DNA of 64,000 nt, taken from Phymatolithon calcareum. Taxonomy: Eukaryota > Rhodophyta > Florideophyceae > Hapalidiales. The position numbers and the translations under genes are program-made. Position 1 is the stretch's first letter. Each line of letters begins with the position of its first letter. Shown here piece by piece: positions 47,019 to 59,700 of this stretch. The DNA lies in NCBI GenBank assembly GCA_977006965.1, contig OZ345360.1, forward strand, positions 744,001 to 808,000, in the 5' to 3' direction. The notes beneath the pieces were generated by a model. The model worked only from the letters and a program-made list of their open reading frames with translations, did no database searches and was not told the DNA's origin.

Positions 47019-47463
47019 TGTTCGGATGATCAGTTTCAGTCCCACTTTTTGGACGCAAATGAGTCGCGGCAAGGAAATATTTGGACAACGTACTACCACC
47101 TCCATTTGACCATTGTTTTATATCTGGATTGAGAAAACTTTTCTCAATTTCACTGCTGTCTTTGAAAAACAATTTTGAAATTTGGAGAGCGGATTCATTT
47201 ACAGTACTAGGTCCCGCGTAAGATTCAATGTACCTTACCACGGCACTTGTAAGATGAACGCTGTCAGAGGGAGTCAGCTGGCTTAGCCACAACCGCCCCA
47301 TCTTGTGCAATAGATCAACACAAAATTGGGGTTCCGTCATGTACTTTAGATGTATCATAGATGTAGATGGTCTACAGCACATGACGGATCCCCAATTTTG
47401 TGTTGATCTATTGCACGAGATGGGGCGGTATGTGGTCCCATCATCTGCTCCTCCTGAGCCCAA
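47005..47463 (-). other. Open frame of 152 codons crossing a long hairpin (gene not proven)
   Basis: The right-hand part of this frame (LWLSQLTPSDSVHLTSAVVR ... SALQISKLFFKDSSEIEKSF) reads like real protein. The left-hand part is translated from the inverted copy of the hairpin at 47292-47429, so only about the last 100 residues could be native. I recognise no family. It may be the remnant of a gene whose 5' end was lost to the fold-back duplication, parallel to the NB-ARC case at the left edge. Confidence 0.35.
47292..47429. repeat. Long hairpin, 51-bp arms at 49/51 identity
   Basis: Arm 47292-47342 and arm 47379-47429 are reverse complements with only two mismatches, around a 36-base spacer. 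The arms share GCAATAGATCAACACAAAAT. The near-identity points to a recent event. Confidence 0.95.
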
Positions 47464-48960
47464 CTACTGTATGCAATGAGAAGAAATGAGAGTACGATTG
47501 AGCAGTAAATTGGCATAGCAATGCGCATCAATACAGTTCCGTACTAAATGCACTTCTTCCGCACTTGTCGAGTTTAGGAAACATACGCTTTAGCGCTTCT
47601 CCCCAAGCGCATATTTCCCTCGCATTGCGCAGTAGAGCCGCGACAAGGAGGAGGCATGTGCAGCGTTTCCACAGGGAAGCAAGAGCTGCAGCCGCGCACG
47701 CACATCTATATTCGAATCGATTTTCTGTATTCGATGATGACGCACGAATTTCGAGTTTACCGCACTAGAGAGAAACGGAGGGTGTACTTTCCAGTCTATA
47801 CTGTACTCTGAATGCGGGCTTGCGCCATTTGACCTCGCCTTCAGCCAGTCCAACTAGGTGACCCTGGCCTGACAATGCAGGAGCGCTTTCTAATGAAACT
47901 GGACTCACGCTCTCTGTTCCCCTTCCTCCGTTACTCTCGGTACCGTGGTTGTTGTACTTCTGGCCGAGAATCGCTCTACAGTACTGTACATTGTGCATCA
48001 CACGCCCCGGAGATGGTCAGAGTCCGTGTGCTTTCTTACGGTGGTAATCCGCTAAATAGCCCCTGGAAAGCACTCTTAGCTCGCTGTATTGTCCATACGC
48101 AGTGTGCTTCCTTGCCGTGGTCACCGTCTTGGTGGTGTCTTGAACGCCGTACTGTATGAGTGCGCCACACGGCTCATACACGGCATGTCGGGACACATCT
48201 CCATGGGTCTCGGTACTCACTCGCTTTTCTTCCCTCTTTGTAAAAACGTAATATGTGACCATTTCCTGTTTCTGAAGGTGGGGCAAGTTTGAGCTTCGCT
48301 TTTTTCGGCACATAAACATCGCTCATTGACGGGAAGAACGCCTCCTTAGTATTGTTTGTTTAAAGAAATTCAACGCGGCTGTTGATCAATTCATGTTGAT
48401 GTGCGAATGACGTTGAATCCGCCGCTGTTCGCGTACATTTAGCACGCTCAGTTCTGTAAGATTGCATACTATTGTACGTCAGCGGAGGGCAGAAGCTTCT
48501 ACGCAGCAAGATGGAAGCCATGAAATATTTGCCTCTCTGAAGCTGCCTCCCTGAAAATAGCATATGTACATACCATAGGACTGTCGACCATTGTCTGGCA
48601 GTCGGGGCTGACTAAGCTTAACATGTTCTACATGCGAGAATCTGCAGGACGCGAACTGTATGCTTTGGGGACAGACAGGAACTTCACGAACTGCCGCGAA
48701 AAGTATCACAGAGCCAGTGGAAGAGCAAATGATTCTTGCCAGGCTGTTAGAACCTTTTACTACTGCATTTAGGGCAGGAGAGGAGTGGAAACTTTGGCAC
48801 GAGAGCAGAGGAGATGGGCGAAAGATGTGTGTCGAATGAATGACCACGTAGGCGGGGCTGATTGTCAACTTCTCTCTGCCATTGGCGTTGGCAGTTTAGA
48901 CTGACAGGTGGCAGTTAGTCGCGGCATTGATGCGAACCGCGGCTAAGAGAGCTGTGACAA

Positions 48961-49009
48961 GTCCGACGCTTAAATTTGCGAATATTATTCGCAAATTCAA
49001 CCGTCGGAC
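48961..49009. repeat. Inverted repeat, 24-bp arms, 1-base centre
   Basis: GTCCGACG at 48961 and CGTCGGAC ending at 49009 bound arms matching at 22 of 24 bases, with a single T at the centre. Confidence 0.92.
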
Positions 49010-49173
49010 TTAATATTATTACTCTATGTGAGAAGTATGTCGTACAGAACGCAGGAGCATCTGCTCTGCTCTGGCGACGACCGTCGAAAATACTACAGAA
49101 GATAGCAGGAACGGAACATCTTGCATTGGCAACCCGGACACCAAACTTGTCCTCTGAGTTTGACCGTTCCCGC

Positions 49174-49418
49174 TGAGTCCGCCTGAGTCCGCCTGTGCTT
49201 TCATTCTGGCTGCACACAGAGAGTAAGGTCACCGTGACGCAGCATCTGTCCATTGTTATCAATACAGATGCAAAAATGAAACAGCAAGCGGACTCCAAGC
49301 AGGGAATTGTTCTTGCGGCACTTTTTGAGTCTGCCTGTCCCGCTTCCCGCGCAGTGCCCTTGTAGCCCTACGCGTCCAATTACACACGGGGCTCACGTAA
49401 CGATCCGAGTCCGCCTGG
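49174..49418. repeat. Cluster of CAAGCGGACTC words, including an inverted pair
   Basis: TGAGTCCGCC occurs twice in a row at 49174-49193. CAAGCGGACTCC at 49285-49296 and CGAGTCCGCCTGG at 49406-49418 face each other 134 bases apart, like termini of a small element. A degenerate TGAGTCTGCCTG lies between them at about 49328. Confidence 0.7.
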
Positions 49419-51018
49419 TCTACTGTCTCCATAGTCGCCATTGTGCGGCTCTGACCGCTCTCTGAGCCTGCCGATTTGCGTGTGGCAAAGGTATTGCGAG
49501 ATTTCGCACTGGGTTTCATTCGCTGCAGTAAATGAGTTGATTGATTGTTGATCACAGGGAATAGGGGTTTTAGTTGAGTCAGGTCTTTCATCAGCATGCT
49601 GTAGTTGCATGTCTTGCGCAATGAACTCGCGCAGAGTCTGTATTATGCAACCCCACTTACACGCGAGACAGAATTATCGCCGAGAACAATGATCTTGGAC
49701 GGCTTCACCCTGCCGTCAAGCACTGGGCATTGTTGAAGAACCACTACTTACATTTAGAATAGTATACATTGACACATCATTCTTTGCTTCCCAACGCAAT
49801 GCGATAAAGGCACTGGCTTAGATCCATTCTTGTCGATTGCGCCAGCTGCCTCACTACGTAGGGATACGTATTGCCGAAGATACAACTTTTTGGCAACCGT
49901 GGTACGCGGGAACTAACTGATTGTAGATGGTCAACACGCAGGTGACGCTCTTTTGGAAACTGCATGTCTTGAGACGCTGCTCCCGAGAATTGTGGAGAGA
50001 ACCATTTTCGGTTTAGCGAATTTCCTAAACCTATCAGGGAGATTCGCTTCATCTGCAACTTTCCATTACGGCTACAAGGCTGCACTCCAAACCTGTAAAG
50101 TCCGAATTCACTGTTACTGTAGTCCTGCAGTTAGTTTCCTCTTTTCCCCCACGCCAAGGGGCCCTATGTACTTCAACTATAATTTAATGATACACTATCG
50201 TCTTGTAGACCTACCTGCAAAAAACGCGACAACAGCTGCTAGCGCTTCTAGTCGTTTGTTTTCCATATTCTGTCCTCTCCATCGCGACAATAGGAGCATT
50301 TTGTACTTTGAAGTCGAGAATGTCACCAATGAGTGATTCCGGAGTTGGCTTTGCACACAGGAGCAAAGCTTGTCCTTACCCTTCGATACTGATTCCGTCG
50401 GAGGCACATCAGGCATATGAATGGCGACCAAACACCTTCAATCACCCTTTCTGACAGCTCGTATTCGGCTAAAGGCAATTGCTGTCTTATTGATTGCTCT
50501 TCCATGGTAGTAGAACTGTTAGGAGCTCGGTACCACACCAAGGCATTAGAAAAAAAAAACTTTCGGTTGGCGCGATGTCAACCACTACCACTGGAACCAC
50601 AATTCCTTCGCCATAGCGCGCCATCGGAGCAACCAAAGGCAGAGTAGGACTTCGCAGCGCAAGCATATCCGGGCATTTGTTTGGGAGCAAGAAAAGTGTA
50701 ATGGACGCGCGCGCTATGAATTCGGATCTGTTTTCGCAGTATAGAGCGCTGTAGTCTCTCTCTCAAGGCAGGCAACACGGCTTGTCTCTCTCAAGTGGCA
50801 ACGTGACGGACTGCCACGAAGACTACTATGAATTTTTCCAAATTTTGGAAAACAAATGTTATGTGGAGAAGCGACCATTTCCAAATAAGCACAAACAGAG
50901 CGACTATCGATCTAATGGACAATGTGAAAAAGGACGATACAAGCAGTGCTGTACAGTAAACTTCGACGCTTTCAGTCTCATAGACGCAAAAGTTGCTTCG
51001 ATGTGCGTCTTCCTGATC

Positions 51019-51044
51019 TACTGTAGAGTTATAACTCTACAGTA
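51019..51044. repeat. Perfect 26-bp palindrome
   Basis: TACTGTAGAGTTA is followed directly by its exact reverse complement, with no loop. Confidence 0.93.
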
Positions 51045-52799
51045 CTTCCCGCTGCACTTCTAGAGTAAATTATTTCAGAATTTGTCCGTTCAACGAACAA
51101 TCCCTGCGTTTCTCACCACCATTACGAAAGCCACACCTGCAAATCAGAGTTGCCGCCTTAGGCAATCGCAATCCAATATTTGTCATGCCGTAATCGGCTA
51201 ATTTCTTCATTTCTTTGTGGGCGCCAGGAGATCACTTGTGGATTGTGCAGTCCACACCAAGATGGAATATAGCGCGGTGTAGTTGACAGAATAAAGAATA
51301 CGACGAGATATTGTTTTTGCAAGGCAGTCGAACAATCGGAGCTAATTGATCAATAGTATCCAAGAGTTACAATATCAGCATCTCTCTGTCCCTTCGGTGG
51401 GCGGGGACAGCGAAATATCTTACGGCAAACAAGGAGAACGGTCTGCTATTGTTCGCTCTCCACCGAGTTAACAAACCTGGCTTTCCCATCACCGCAAAAA
51501 ATAGTATGCTGGCACAGGAATTACGCAGGTAAACTGTGCAACGTACCACCAAGGTGCCGTACTGGAGCCCATATTAGCAGAGGGACCGGGGCATGCAGCA
51601 GGTTTCCCTGCGCCTCCATTCCCTGGTGAGGCGAATTGAGTTAGTTCGTGTGAATCAGTTGGTGCAGATCATTGTGCGAGTGGCGAAAGATTCCGCCGAT
51701 GGTCATGAGGACGATTGTGTTCACGATTATCATTAATGGGAGAATTGATTTCCCAGAAGACGGTGAGGAGTGGTCGTGAGACAAGTCGCTCTTTAATCTG
51801 GAAAGTAGGTTCAAGGCCCAGCACAGTTGGAGTGAATTAGAATAAACTCGAATATTAATTGTACTTGCTATTTGCCGCCTTAAACCAAGATGATGAACTT
51901 GATGGATGAGAATGATGAAAAGAGTTGCTGAGAAGCAGAAGGGCAGGGAGAGAAGGAGTTACAAGCCCTGAATTTCCCGTACCCAGGAGAGAGTGCGGTG
52001 CGCCACATGTGGGACTTGCAGTACTAATGCTCTGGACATTTCGAATTTTCGACGAACAGTGTGATCGTACGTGAAATAGGGGATTTACTGGATGGGAGCG
52101 GGTCACACGATATGCATTCATAAATGAAGTTGCATTGAGGAATAAGCACAGACTCGCTGACGTACAGGGACAAAGGAATGGTGGTTTGGCGGAAGAAGCA
52201 TTCGAACAGAGTGTAGTATATTGCGAGGATATAATCCAGCACAATAAATCACTCTATTGTGAGCACCAACGGGAATAAATGTGGTGAACGACATTCTCAG
52301 CATCGAGCTAGGAGTCTAGAACGGCTCCTTCCAATCTACCCACCGGCAGTGTCAGCATCATATTGTGAACGATACTTCTAAGAGGAACCAATGTATTAAT
52401 CGCTGACACCTACTAACAAGCAATGTACCGTTAGTCTAGTGTCAGTGTATGCCCCCCTTTCGCAGGGTGCGCAATCGCTCGCTTCCGGCCCTATGTTGAG
52501 CCGCGATCGTATTCGCATCGGCTGAAAATAAATAGCCATCGCTCAATAGACACAGACACCATGGCAAAGCAGAGTACACACATACATGCATACTTTGGTA
52601 GATTCCTATGCGTGACGGCTCAGATTGGGAGCTCGACAAGGAATTGTACTAACTTTAGCTAAAAGTACAAGGATTAATGACTGTCGGGACCATACGTGCT
52701 TTCGGATCAACGAAGATTTCCCTGCTATACGTTTCCATCTCGAAGAGCTATTGGTGGATTCCTTTATCATCGGAAGTCTAGACTGCTCTGTACGAATTT

Positions 52800-52836
52800 T
52801 CATTATCGGTACATTTTTTAAATGTACCGATAATGA
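52800..52836. repeat. Perfect inverted repeat, 17-bp arms, 3-base loop
   Basis: TCATTATCGGTACATTT, TTT, then the exact reverse complement. Flanks are unrelated. Confidence 0.93.
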
Positions 52837-53763
52837 CAATATGACCTATAGCAAAACTCGGCAATTTGTTGAAAGGGGAGGAGCGCTCACATTTGAATGG
52901 CGAACAAAGACTGCGTACAAATGGAATGAAACTTTCCGAGCTCCAAGTGCTGTGCATAGGGCTATAGTTGTGTCTGGATATTGTGCATTTCGCATCGTAG
53001 TGGTCTCGCGCGTACCAGAGAACGTCATTTGTAGCTGAATGTTGGTTCCGCCCTTGTCAGGTGCAGGGCAGATCTATCTCAGATATAGCGTCCATGAGAG
53101 GTGCAAGCGGGAGTTCTGTGCGCAACAGTAACCACGCTCTCCCTCTGTATCATATGCGCCCAGATCGTATAGTTAATTAAAACATACGATGAAAGGTCTG
53201 TGTCAATGGAAAAGACGAACGTAGTCTTGAAATGATCTCCAAGTTCTAGATTTTGGCCCGTCTATTCATGGCTTTCCGACTAGTGTAAGATCTAAAACCT
53301 GAACTACCACAGCAGTAAGGATCTCTATGTGAAGTATATTCACGGCTATTCTGTGCCGGAACAATGGCGAAGCAAGAGCTCTCCTTTCCGCGCTGCTCCC
53401 GAGCATGGAACTCTTTTGTACTAGCGGAAGACAGAGCGAGAGACACTGCGTATTGCTGATAAACGGCACTAGCTCCGCTGTTGTAGATGCACCGAACAAC
53501 CCATAAAAAAGGCTTGTCCATGGGTTTGTCAAAACAACCGATTGGAGGAGGATTCTGGTCTGCCTGCTGCAAACCGCCAGCCCGTGAGTCCGCTTATGGA
53601 ACTAGTGAACTGCAGTTCCCATTTCAGAGGTTACTGTGAAAGGGACCATCTTGAGAATTCAATTTTTCGACCGTCTGGATTTGAACATAGCGGCGGTCCG
53701 AAAATTTTCGGAAGGCCGGGTTGACGGATAACATTAGGACTGGACAAAGTAAATGTACGCTTC

Positions 53764-53829
53764 TTTTTTTTTCTTGTGCATAATTTTTGCAGTCACGTGA
53801 CTGCAAAAGTTTGCACAAGAAAAAAAAAA
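53764..53829. repeat. Long hairpin with poly-T/poly-A ends
   Basis: A run of T then CTTGTGCA, a near-match, and the perfect core TTTTGCAGTCACGTGACTGC (continuing AAAA) is mirrored on the right by TGCACAAG and a run of A. Arms are about 32 bases. The E-box-like CACGTG forms the exact centre. Confidence 0.9.
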
Positions 53830-54118
53830 CCTTTCCCATTTTTCACAAATTCGCGAAAATCAGGTGGCCAGGTGAATTCTAAAAACAGCAGCTCAAATGG
53901 CTCTCACAACTGGTCTCCCGGTTGACGGCCGTCAACCAAGCCGTCCACAAAATATTGGACAGCCGACGCGGCTGATTGGACGGTAGATGTGGCGTGCTTT
54001 TTTGTGTTCTCAAGAACGCAAATCTGTGAGCTTTTTCGAAATCATGGCGCGCGCATCATAGTAGTCGATGATCCCCGGGGGACGCTCGCATTCGAATTTG
54101 TATGAAACAATCGTTCTC

Positions 54119-54240
54119 CAAGCGGACTCAGCTTTGAGTGCGCCTCCGCTCTCTGAGCTGTACAATTGTACAGCATCCAGTGTCCATTCATGTTCTCATT
54201 CACAGCATGGGCTTTTTCATGAGCATATGAGTCCGCTTTG
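54119..54240. mobile_element. Small terminal-inverted-repeat element (CAAGCGGACTCA family)
   Basis: CAAGCGGACTCA at 54119 and TGAGTCCGCTTTG ending at 54240 face each other across 122 bases. The interior has an 18-bp perfect palindrome GCTGTACAATTGTACAGC (54157-54174) and the word ATTCATG. The copy at 61431-61568 shares the same ends, the TGCTGTACAATTGTAC word and ATTCATG in the same order, so the two appear to be members of one non-autonomous family. Confidence 0.65.
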
Positions 54241-55390
54241 AGTCCCAACCGCGACGTGCTCTTTCGCCTAGTCACTTGCTGTGCTGTGTGTGCAAGGGGT
54301 GATCATGATCCTCGGGCATGCACAGTGACGGTCGACTGCACTTCTTATCGCGATCTCATGGGGTTTCAGAACAAAGCGTTGGAGAGACGCGTGGTTTTAT
54401 ATTGGTGGTGGCACGAAATGCGTAGACTTTTCAGCAATCGAGGAAAAGATAATCACCCTGCAGCACGTGCGAAGGAAAATCGATTACTTTATTCGCGACT
54501 AGATGTGATTCTCTTCTATCAGACTCAACACCTTGCTATCTGATACCCTCTCTTGTTCCGAAAATTATTGTTTTTCAGTGCAAGTAAGGCAGGAGATAGG
54601 TTATATAAGACCGTTTAACTGTCGCTTCCCGTGCACATTCACATTGCCTTGGCATTCACGAGGAGACACAGCAATCGAAAACAAAATACGATATGGGGTA
54701 TAACGAGATCGAGACGTTTGGGGGTTTTCAATGCGATCGGGTAGGTTTTCTTGTGCCATTGCAGCCTAGTTCCCACGGAGAGATTTATAGGTGCTCTACC
54801 CAGCGCTAAATCCTCCATCCTTCACTTTTAGGGATACGTTGTACTTCTTTGAGACTTCACCAACTGAGAACTTTTTCTAATATGCATCGGCAACACGGAA
54901 TCAACATTTTGATGCCGTTACACGAACAACTTTTATAACAGTCTTGGCAGAAGACACAACAAGCGCAACTCATACTTTGCAGGTAAATCTATACAGGATC
55001 GTCCAAATTCAATTTTATTGCAATGAATTGCAATTTTCTATTTATTGTACGGAGTTCTAGCTATTGCAATCATAATTGGAACATACTTTCCAATTACAAT
55101 ATAAATTGGAGCCCTACCATTTAATATTAGCTGGCATTCATCTTTTGATTGCACTGTTCGAAACGTTGCTTCGTCTGTCATACATGAGTTTGCCCGTTTT
55201 ACAGCGTCGACAGGAACCAAGGTTGCACCTTTGTGTATTCAGTCGAAGTCACTCGACACACCGAGGTCCAGTTTGGGTGGCTAGCGATACACATTTCGCT
55301 TTTTGGTTTTCTGGCAGCCTCAAAAGCAACGCGTGCCCGTGAGATCCTTGTACGCAATACCCTAAACTACTCGCCCAACTCACCAGCACT

Positions 55391-55696
55391 ATGAGCGACG
55401 AGACGGAAGAGTCCTGTCACCAGGATGGTGTTGACCTACTCATATGGTATCTTCGTGAACAAACACGTACTGTACGCTCACGCCATGATAATTCCTGTGT
55501 AGCTAACTTTCTCGTATTGCAGAGCCCCCGGAAAGATCAGTGTATGAATGGAGGTGAAGTTTTCTTTGAAAAGAACACAGTTTTCAGAAGCCCATATGAG
55601 CATCTCAAAAAGTGTGTTGGTAGTGGAAAAGAAGAACATCTACTTGAAATATTTCGAGACACCGAAAAGGAAAAGCGCCGGTCGTCGCTATTGTGA
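55391..55696 (+). CDS. Hypothetical 101-residue protein (possible transposase N-terminal fragment)
   Basis: An ATG-initiated frame beginning MSDETEESCHQDGVDLLIWY. The middle, CMNGGEVFFEKNTVF then YEHLKKCVGSGKEEHLLEIF, has the look of a degenerate BED/zinc-binding module of hAT-like transposases (Asn-Pro-x-x-H-L-x-x-C in relatives), but the metal ligands are incomplete. It ends with a basic KEKRRSS tail. No downstream transposase core is visible, so I treat it as a hypothetical or fragmentary gene. Confidence 0.3.
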   Translation: MSDETEESCHQDGVDLLIWYLREQTRTVRSRHDNSCVANFLVLQSPRKDQCMNGGEVFFEKNTVFRSPYEHLKKCVGSGKEEHLLEIFRDTEKEKRRSSLL

Positions 55697-56599
55697 TCTA
55701 CATCAACGGTAACAATCGACGACTCGCACATCGTCGTGAACAAATGCATGGCGATGTTTACACACACTCAACGTGCCCTGCCGGTGATACAAGCGACGGT
55801 TGGCTTAGATGTAGAGTCGTGAGACTGTTCTGCGCAGCGAGTATCCAACACGGTCTCGGCACGCATACTCTGAATAATAGACCAGTAGAATTGCTCGAAG
55901 TCCTGCGACGTGATCAGGCCCTCATAGCGCAGTCGCACTTAAGCACTACTTTCGATTCACTATAGTTATCTGAAGCACGCATTTCACGACATCACACATG
56001 CACCGAAAGTCAAAACACCCAGTCAAGGTATTCCGAACCGCATGCTACTGGTGAGTTGTGCTCCACTCTCATAGGCTCCAAGCGAAAGCTATATCCGCCG
56101 GAAGCGCTCAATGATGCGCGTTCCGGTGAAGATGTGCGCTGATGGGAGCGCACGAGCTACGGCAATTGTCGGATAGAGTTTTTGGAGTTGAACAACAGAA
56201 ACCTGTGACGAAATTAGTTCTAATTGATTCTTCGAGAGGAAGTGGGGCGTTTTTCGGAGGATTTTGAGTTTTCCAAGGAGAACGTGGAAGGTAATGCTTG
56301 TGTCTTGGGTTGTAGCTGCAGGCCAAGAACTACTCATTTTCAGGGGCTATAGGCATTGATGAAACGCTTCCAAATATTCGTGAAGGTCACGATAGAAATC
56401 TATATGCTGCACTTTTGCACAATTTTAAGCCGAGCCACTCTTCCTAGTCCTGTCGCTCGCCGTTGAGGAACGTTTGCTAACCAGGTTTGATAAGAGAGAT
56501 AAGGCCATGTCAAACTTTCACATGCCCTAAGTGGAAGAGATATAAGAATCAAGCAAATCTTATTTGAATAGTTTTTGTTAACGCACGAGTAGCTGCACT

Positions 56600-56710
56600 G
56601 CTACTCACACTTCACTTGGTCAAGTTGTTAAATTGACCGGGGGATCCGCATCATATGCGTGGTCCAGAGAAGTTTCTGGGTTCGAGTCCCGGGTGTGTCT
56701 CTTATCGTGT
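56600..56710 (+). other. tRNA-like sequence (B-box), not a convincing tRNA gene
   Basis: CTGGGTTCGAGTCCCGG at about 56677-56694 is an excellent T-arm/B-box. GCATCATATGC upstream could be an anticodon loop with CAT, and a variable arm-like AGAGAAGTTTCT lies between. The acceptor stem does not close and the anticodon stem is imperfect. This may be a tRNA pseudogene or the head of a tRNA-derived SINE. Confidence 0.3.
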
Positions 56711-59700
56711 GTAACAGGAACCTGATAGTTAGAGGGAACGTGTAGTACGTATGCAACAGTTTCCAATTTTCTCTGAAAAAGGGGTACCGGGCACTACAAT
56801 AAAATCTTCAAATTACGCTAGTCACAATATGAGGGCTTGGAGCTTTTTTTTAAAAAATAATATTAACAAATATCCTCCTCGCTAGTGTCTATTTGAGGAT
56901 ATTTCCTTCAATTGAGGGGCGACTTGAAAGCTCGAAAAAATTCATAAAGCAAATTCGAAACAGATTCCTCACGCCATATTCGTAAAGCCCGGCTCATCTT
57001 CTGCGCGAGGAGTATCCACACTACTACCTTAAATTCGCTTCGTTCGGCGCTAGCAACGAAAATATGTTGGTCACTCAGAAGTACCAAACCTGCCATTCCA
57101 GGAGAAAAACACCGGCCGCGCGCGATCGGTACATCAGTACACACCAAGGAAGCATCGGTAACCGGTCTTGAAGAGTGCTCCAGACTATACAGAGCCATTT
57201 CGAAGTCAAAAAAGGTGAGTGGTATAGTTCAGAATGTACTCGGGGAAAAAATCAATGGTCGCGTGAGCATGTCACATCCCGTGAAATGGGTTCTGATTCG
57301 TCATCCATTGAAGAAGACTAAGATTAATTCGGCCCACATTGTCAACGTCAAGGCAGAGAACGCTGACGATGACATTCCAGACGCTGAGCAGCTTGAACCG
57401 AGCCAACACCGGCAAAGCGCGTTACCGCTCAGGCGTGCTTACGGTGTTCATCCTTGCCTATCTTCATCGCGAAACGCCTGTTTATCGTCTACAGTCGCGA
57501 TCACATGCTCCTCAGAAGGGCACACAAACTTCGATACAACCTTCAGCAGCTCTAGACGCGCTCTTCCGAGCACTCTCGCCTAAGTCTTACAGGGCCCTTG
57601 GGACCAACCATCGCACCGGGAACTTGATGTCATCACGCCCGACCGCGAGCCGAATACGTGCGCTCATTGGATGCCAAGGTACAAGGGGAAAGCTCTATGT
57701 CCATTTCAGGGACGATTTTGCTCTCAGTTGTCGAAACTTCGCACTCTAAACGGAGACTTCTTATCCGAGAATTGTGGTATTGGACTTCATTCGAAGTACG
57801 ATTGCGTGGTGACGATGTTTCCCCAAGTTACCTGCGAAAACTTGCTGCTTGGACGTTTGCTAAGCTGATAAGAAAGGGACGAAAAGAGACTACAGTGACA
57901 GAGCCTATTAAGTTTTTCGAAATACTCGTCCTCATGGCGAGAGTTGAGCTCGGCGCTGAGAGCGCTTTCTGGAAGTCTATCAGGCCGAAGAATATTTCTC
58001 CGGTCCTTCTTCTTCCAAAACAGGGATGCCGGTGGCCGAACACCTCCGGTTGATTTCATTCAGAGTGCAATCAAGTGAATTAGGCGACATGTACTCTGCG
58101 CAGGACCGCTGGTCGCTCGGTCAAGATTATGTCGATCCCATGAATGACCACAGAAAGCACACTGTATCAAAGGGATTTTGAAGGCAAGATGGACCACGGA
58201 ATGGCAGTTTTGTGCTGCCTTGTGGCCGCGTATGCCGGTATAAGGCGCATTGCATGTGTGGATTCATACTTGGTGAGTGCTGACTCTGCAGAGATTCACC
58301 AAGTGCGCCTATAGTTCATAAGGGCCATCTAACTCTTCTGGCGATTTTCTAGGTTATTAGCTGGTTGTTATTCTCTGGTACCCATGCAGAGTGTCAGCAG
58401 CACATGACGCAGTGAAGGTTTTGTGAAGTGCCGGGCGAGCAACTCATCGATAACATTTGACACGCGCATTACTTGTCGACGTTCAGTCGTGCCAGAACGT
58501 ACATTTACATTCGAGAGCAGTGTTGGGCGCCACACTACCCCTAAGAAAAATAAAAGGATGACTGCAGAGGTCATGATGACTACTTTTGTTGCACAAGACA
58601 ACTGCAGAGTTTGAAAATGCAAGACCTCGACCATTGTGTTCTCACAATGTAATACGCTTGATAGTGCCACAATATATATTTGCGATATTTAAATTGTTAG
58701 GAACTGCTTCACTAAGCATGCTGAAGACATCTATGAGCTTGGCGCTGTTGATTCTCTTGATAGCGAGAAGCTTTCATGTACAAAAAATTAAATGAATACA
58801 ACGGTGGGTAGCACAAGGGCAAGACCTCGACAACTTCTCGAAAATAGGCGCACTACTGGCTGCGACCGTAGTGCAAATACATATTGGAGTTTTCTGGGCC
58901 CGAGGCTTGAATATGCGATGGTGCGAGGCAAGCAAAGGTTCAATTTGGAAAGGGCTGCTGGCAAAGTTGAATGTCAAACCGGCAGTGATTCTTTGATTCC
59001 GCGTGCTCGCATGGAATACAATTTCAAGGAACGCAGAAGAACGTTTATCAAACAATCGAAGCAGGGACGAAGACGAATGTCCCAAGCCTCGAAGAGCAAA
59101 GGCACACAATGAACCACGTGTAAAATACGGTTTGACCGCAGCACCGTTCGGCCGCACGACCATCCGTTTCAACGAGTGTCCTGGATATTGTCATACCCAA
59201 CTCGAAGCCCGCAGTAACCGCCACAAGAGCCGGTCCAGCGGCGACCAGCACTGAACCGAAATCAAATGTATCGGAAGACACCTAGCTCAGGGTCATAGCA
59301 CCTGCCAAACCGTGAGCTCACGCATCTCCACGGCGAGAAACGAAAGTGCATCCGTGCAACATCCGCATCCGTCCGCTCGACCGCATCGAGAAATCGTTTC
59401 TTTTGTTTCTCCCACCCTCCCATCCCCTTTGCGTTCTTGTAGATTAGTTCAGGGAAGCGGAAGTCCAGGGTTTGACCAGGTCGAACTCTGGATGGAGCTC
59501 CTCAGATGCACTGGGTCAGGCCCGGCAGCATTATAGGATGCGATATCCTAGAGGGCTCCACCCGCCGACCACACATTACCGACACAGCTTTATTGCGTTC
59601 ACTAAAGTTCTGAAGTTCTGGCACCTAGCGGAGATCGAGATAAGCTACAATTTTCTGATTTCTCAACCCGGCCAAGCGCATGACAAGTGCCCGGCCCAGA

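Noticed and set aside
57215-58053. Two overlapping frames of 122-136 codons as genes
   Set aside because: One begins with GTG. They overlap in different frames and I recognise no conserved segment in them.
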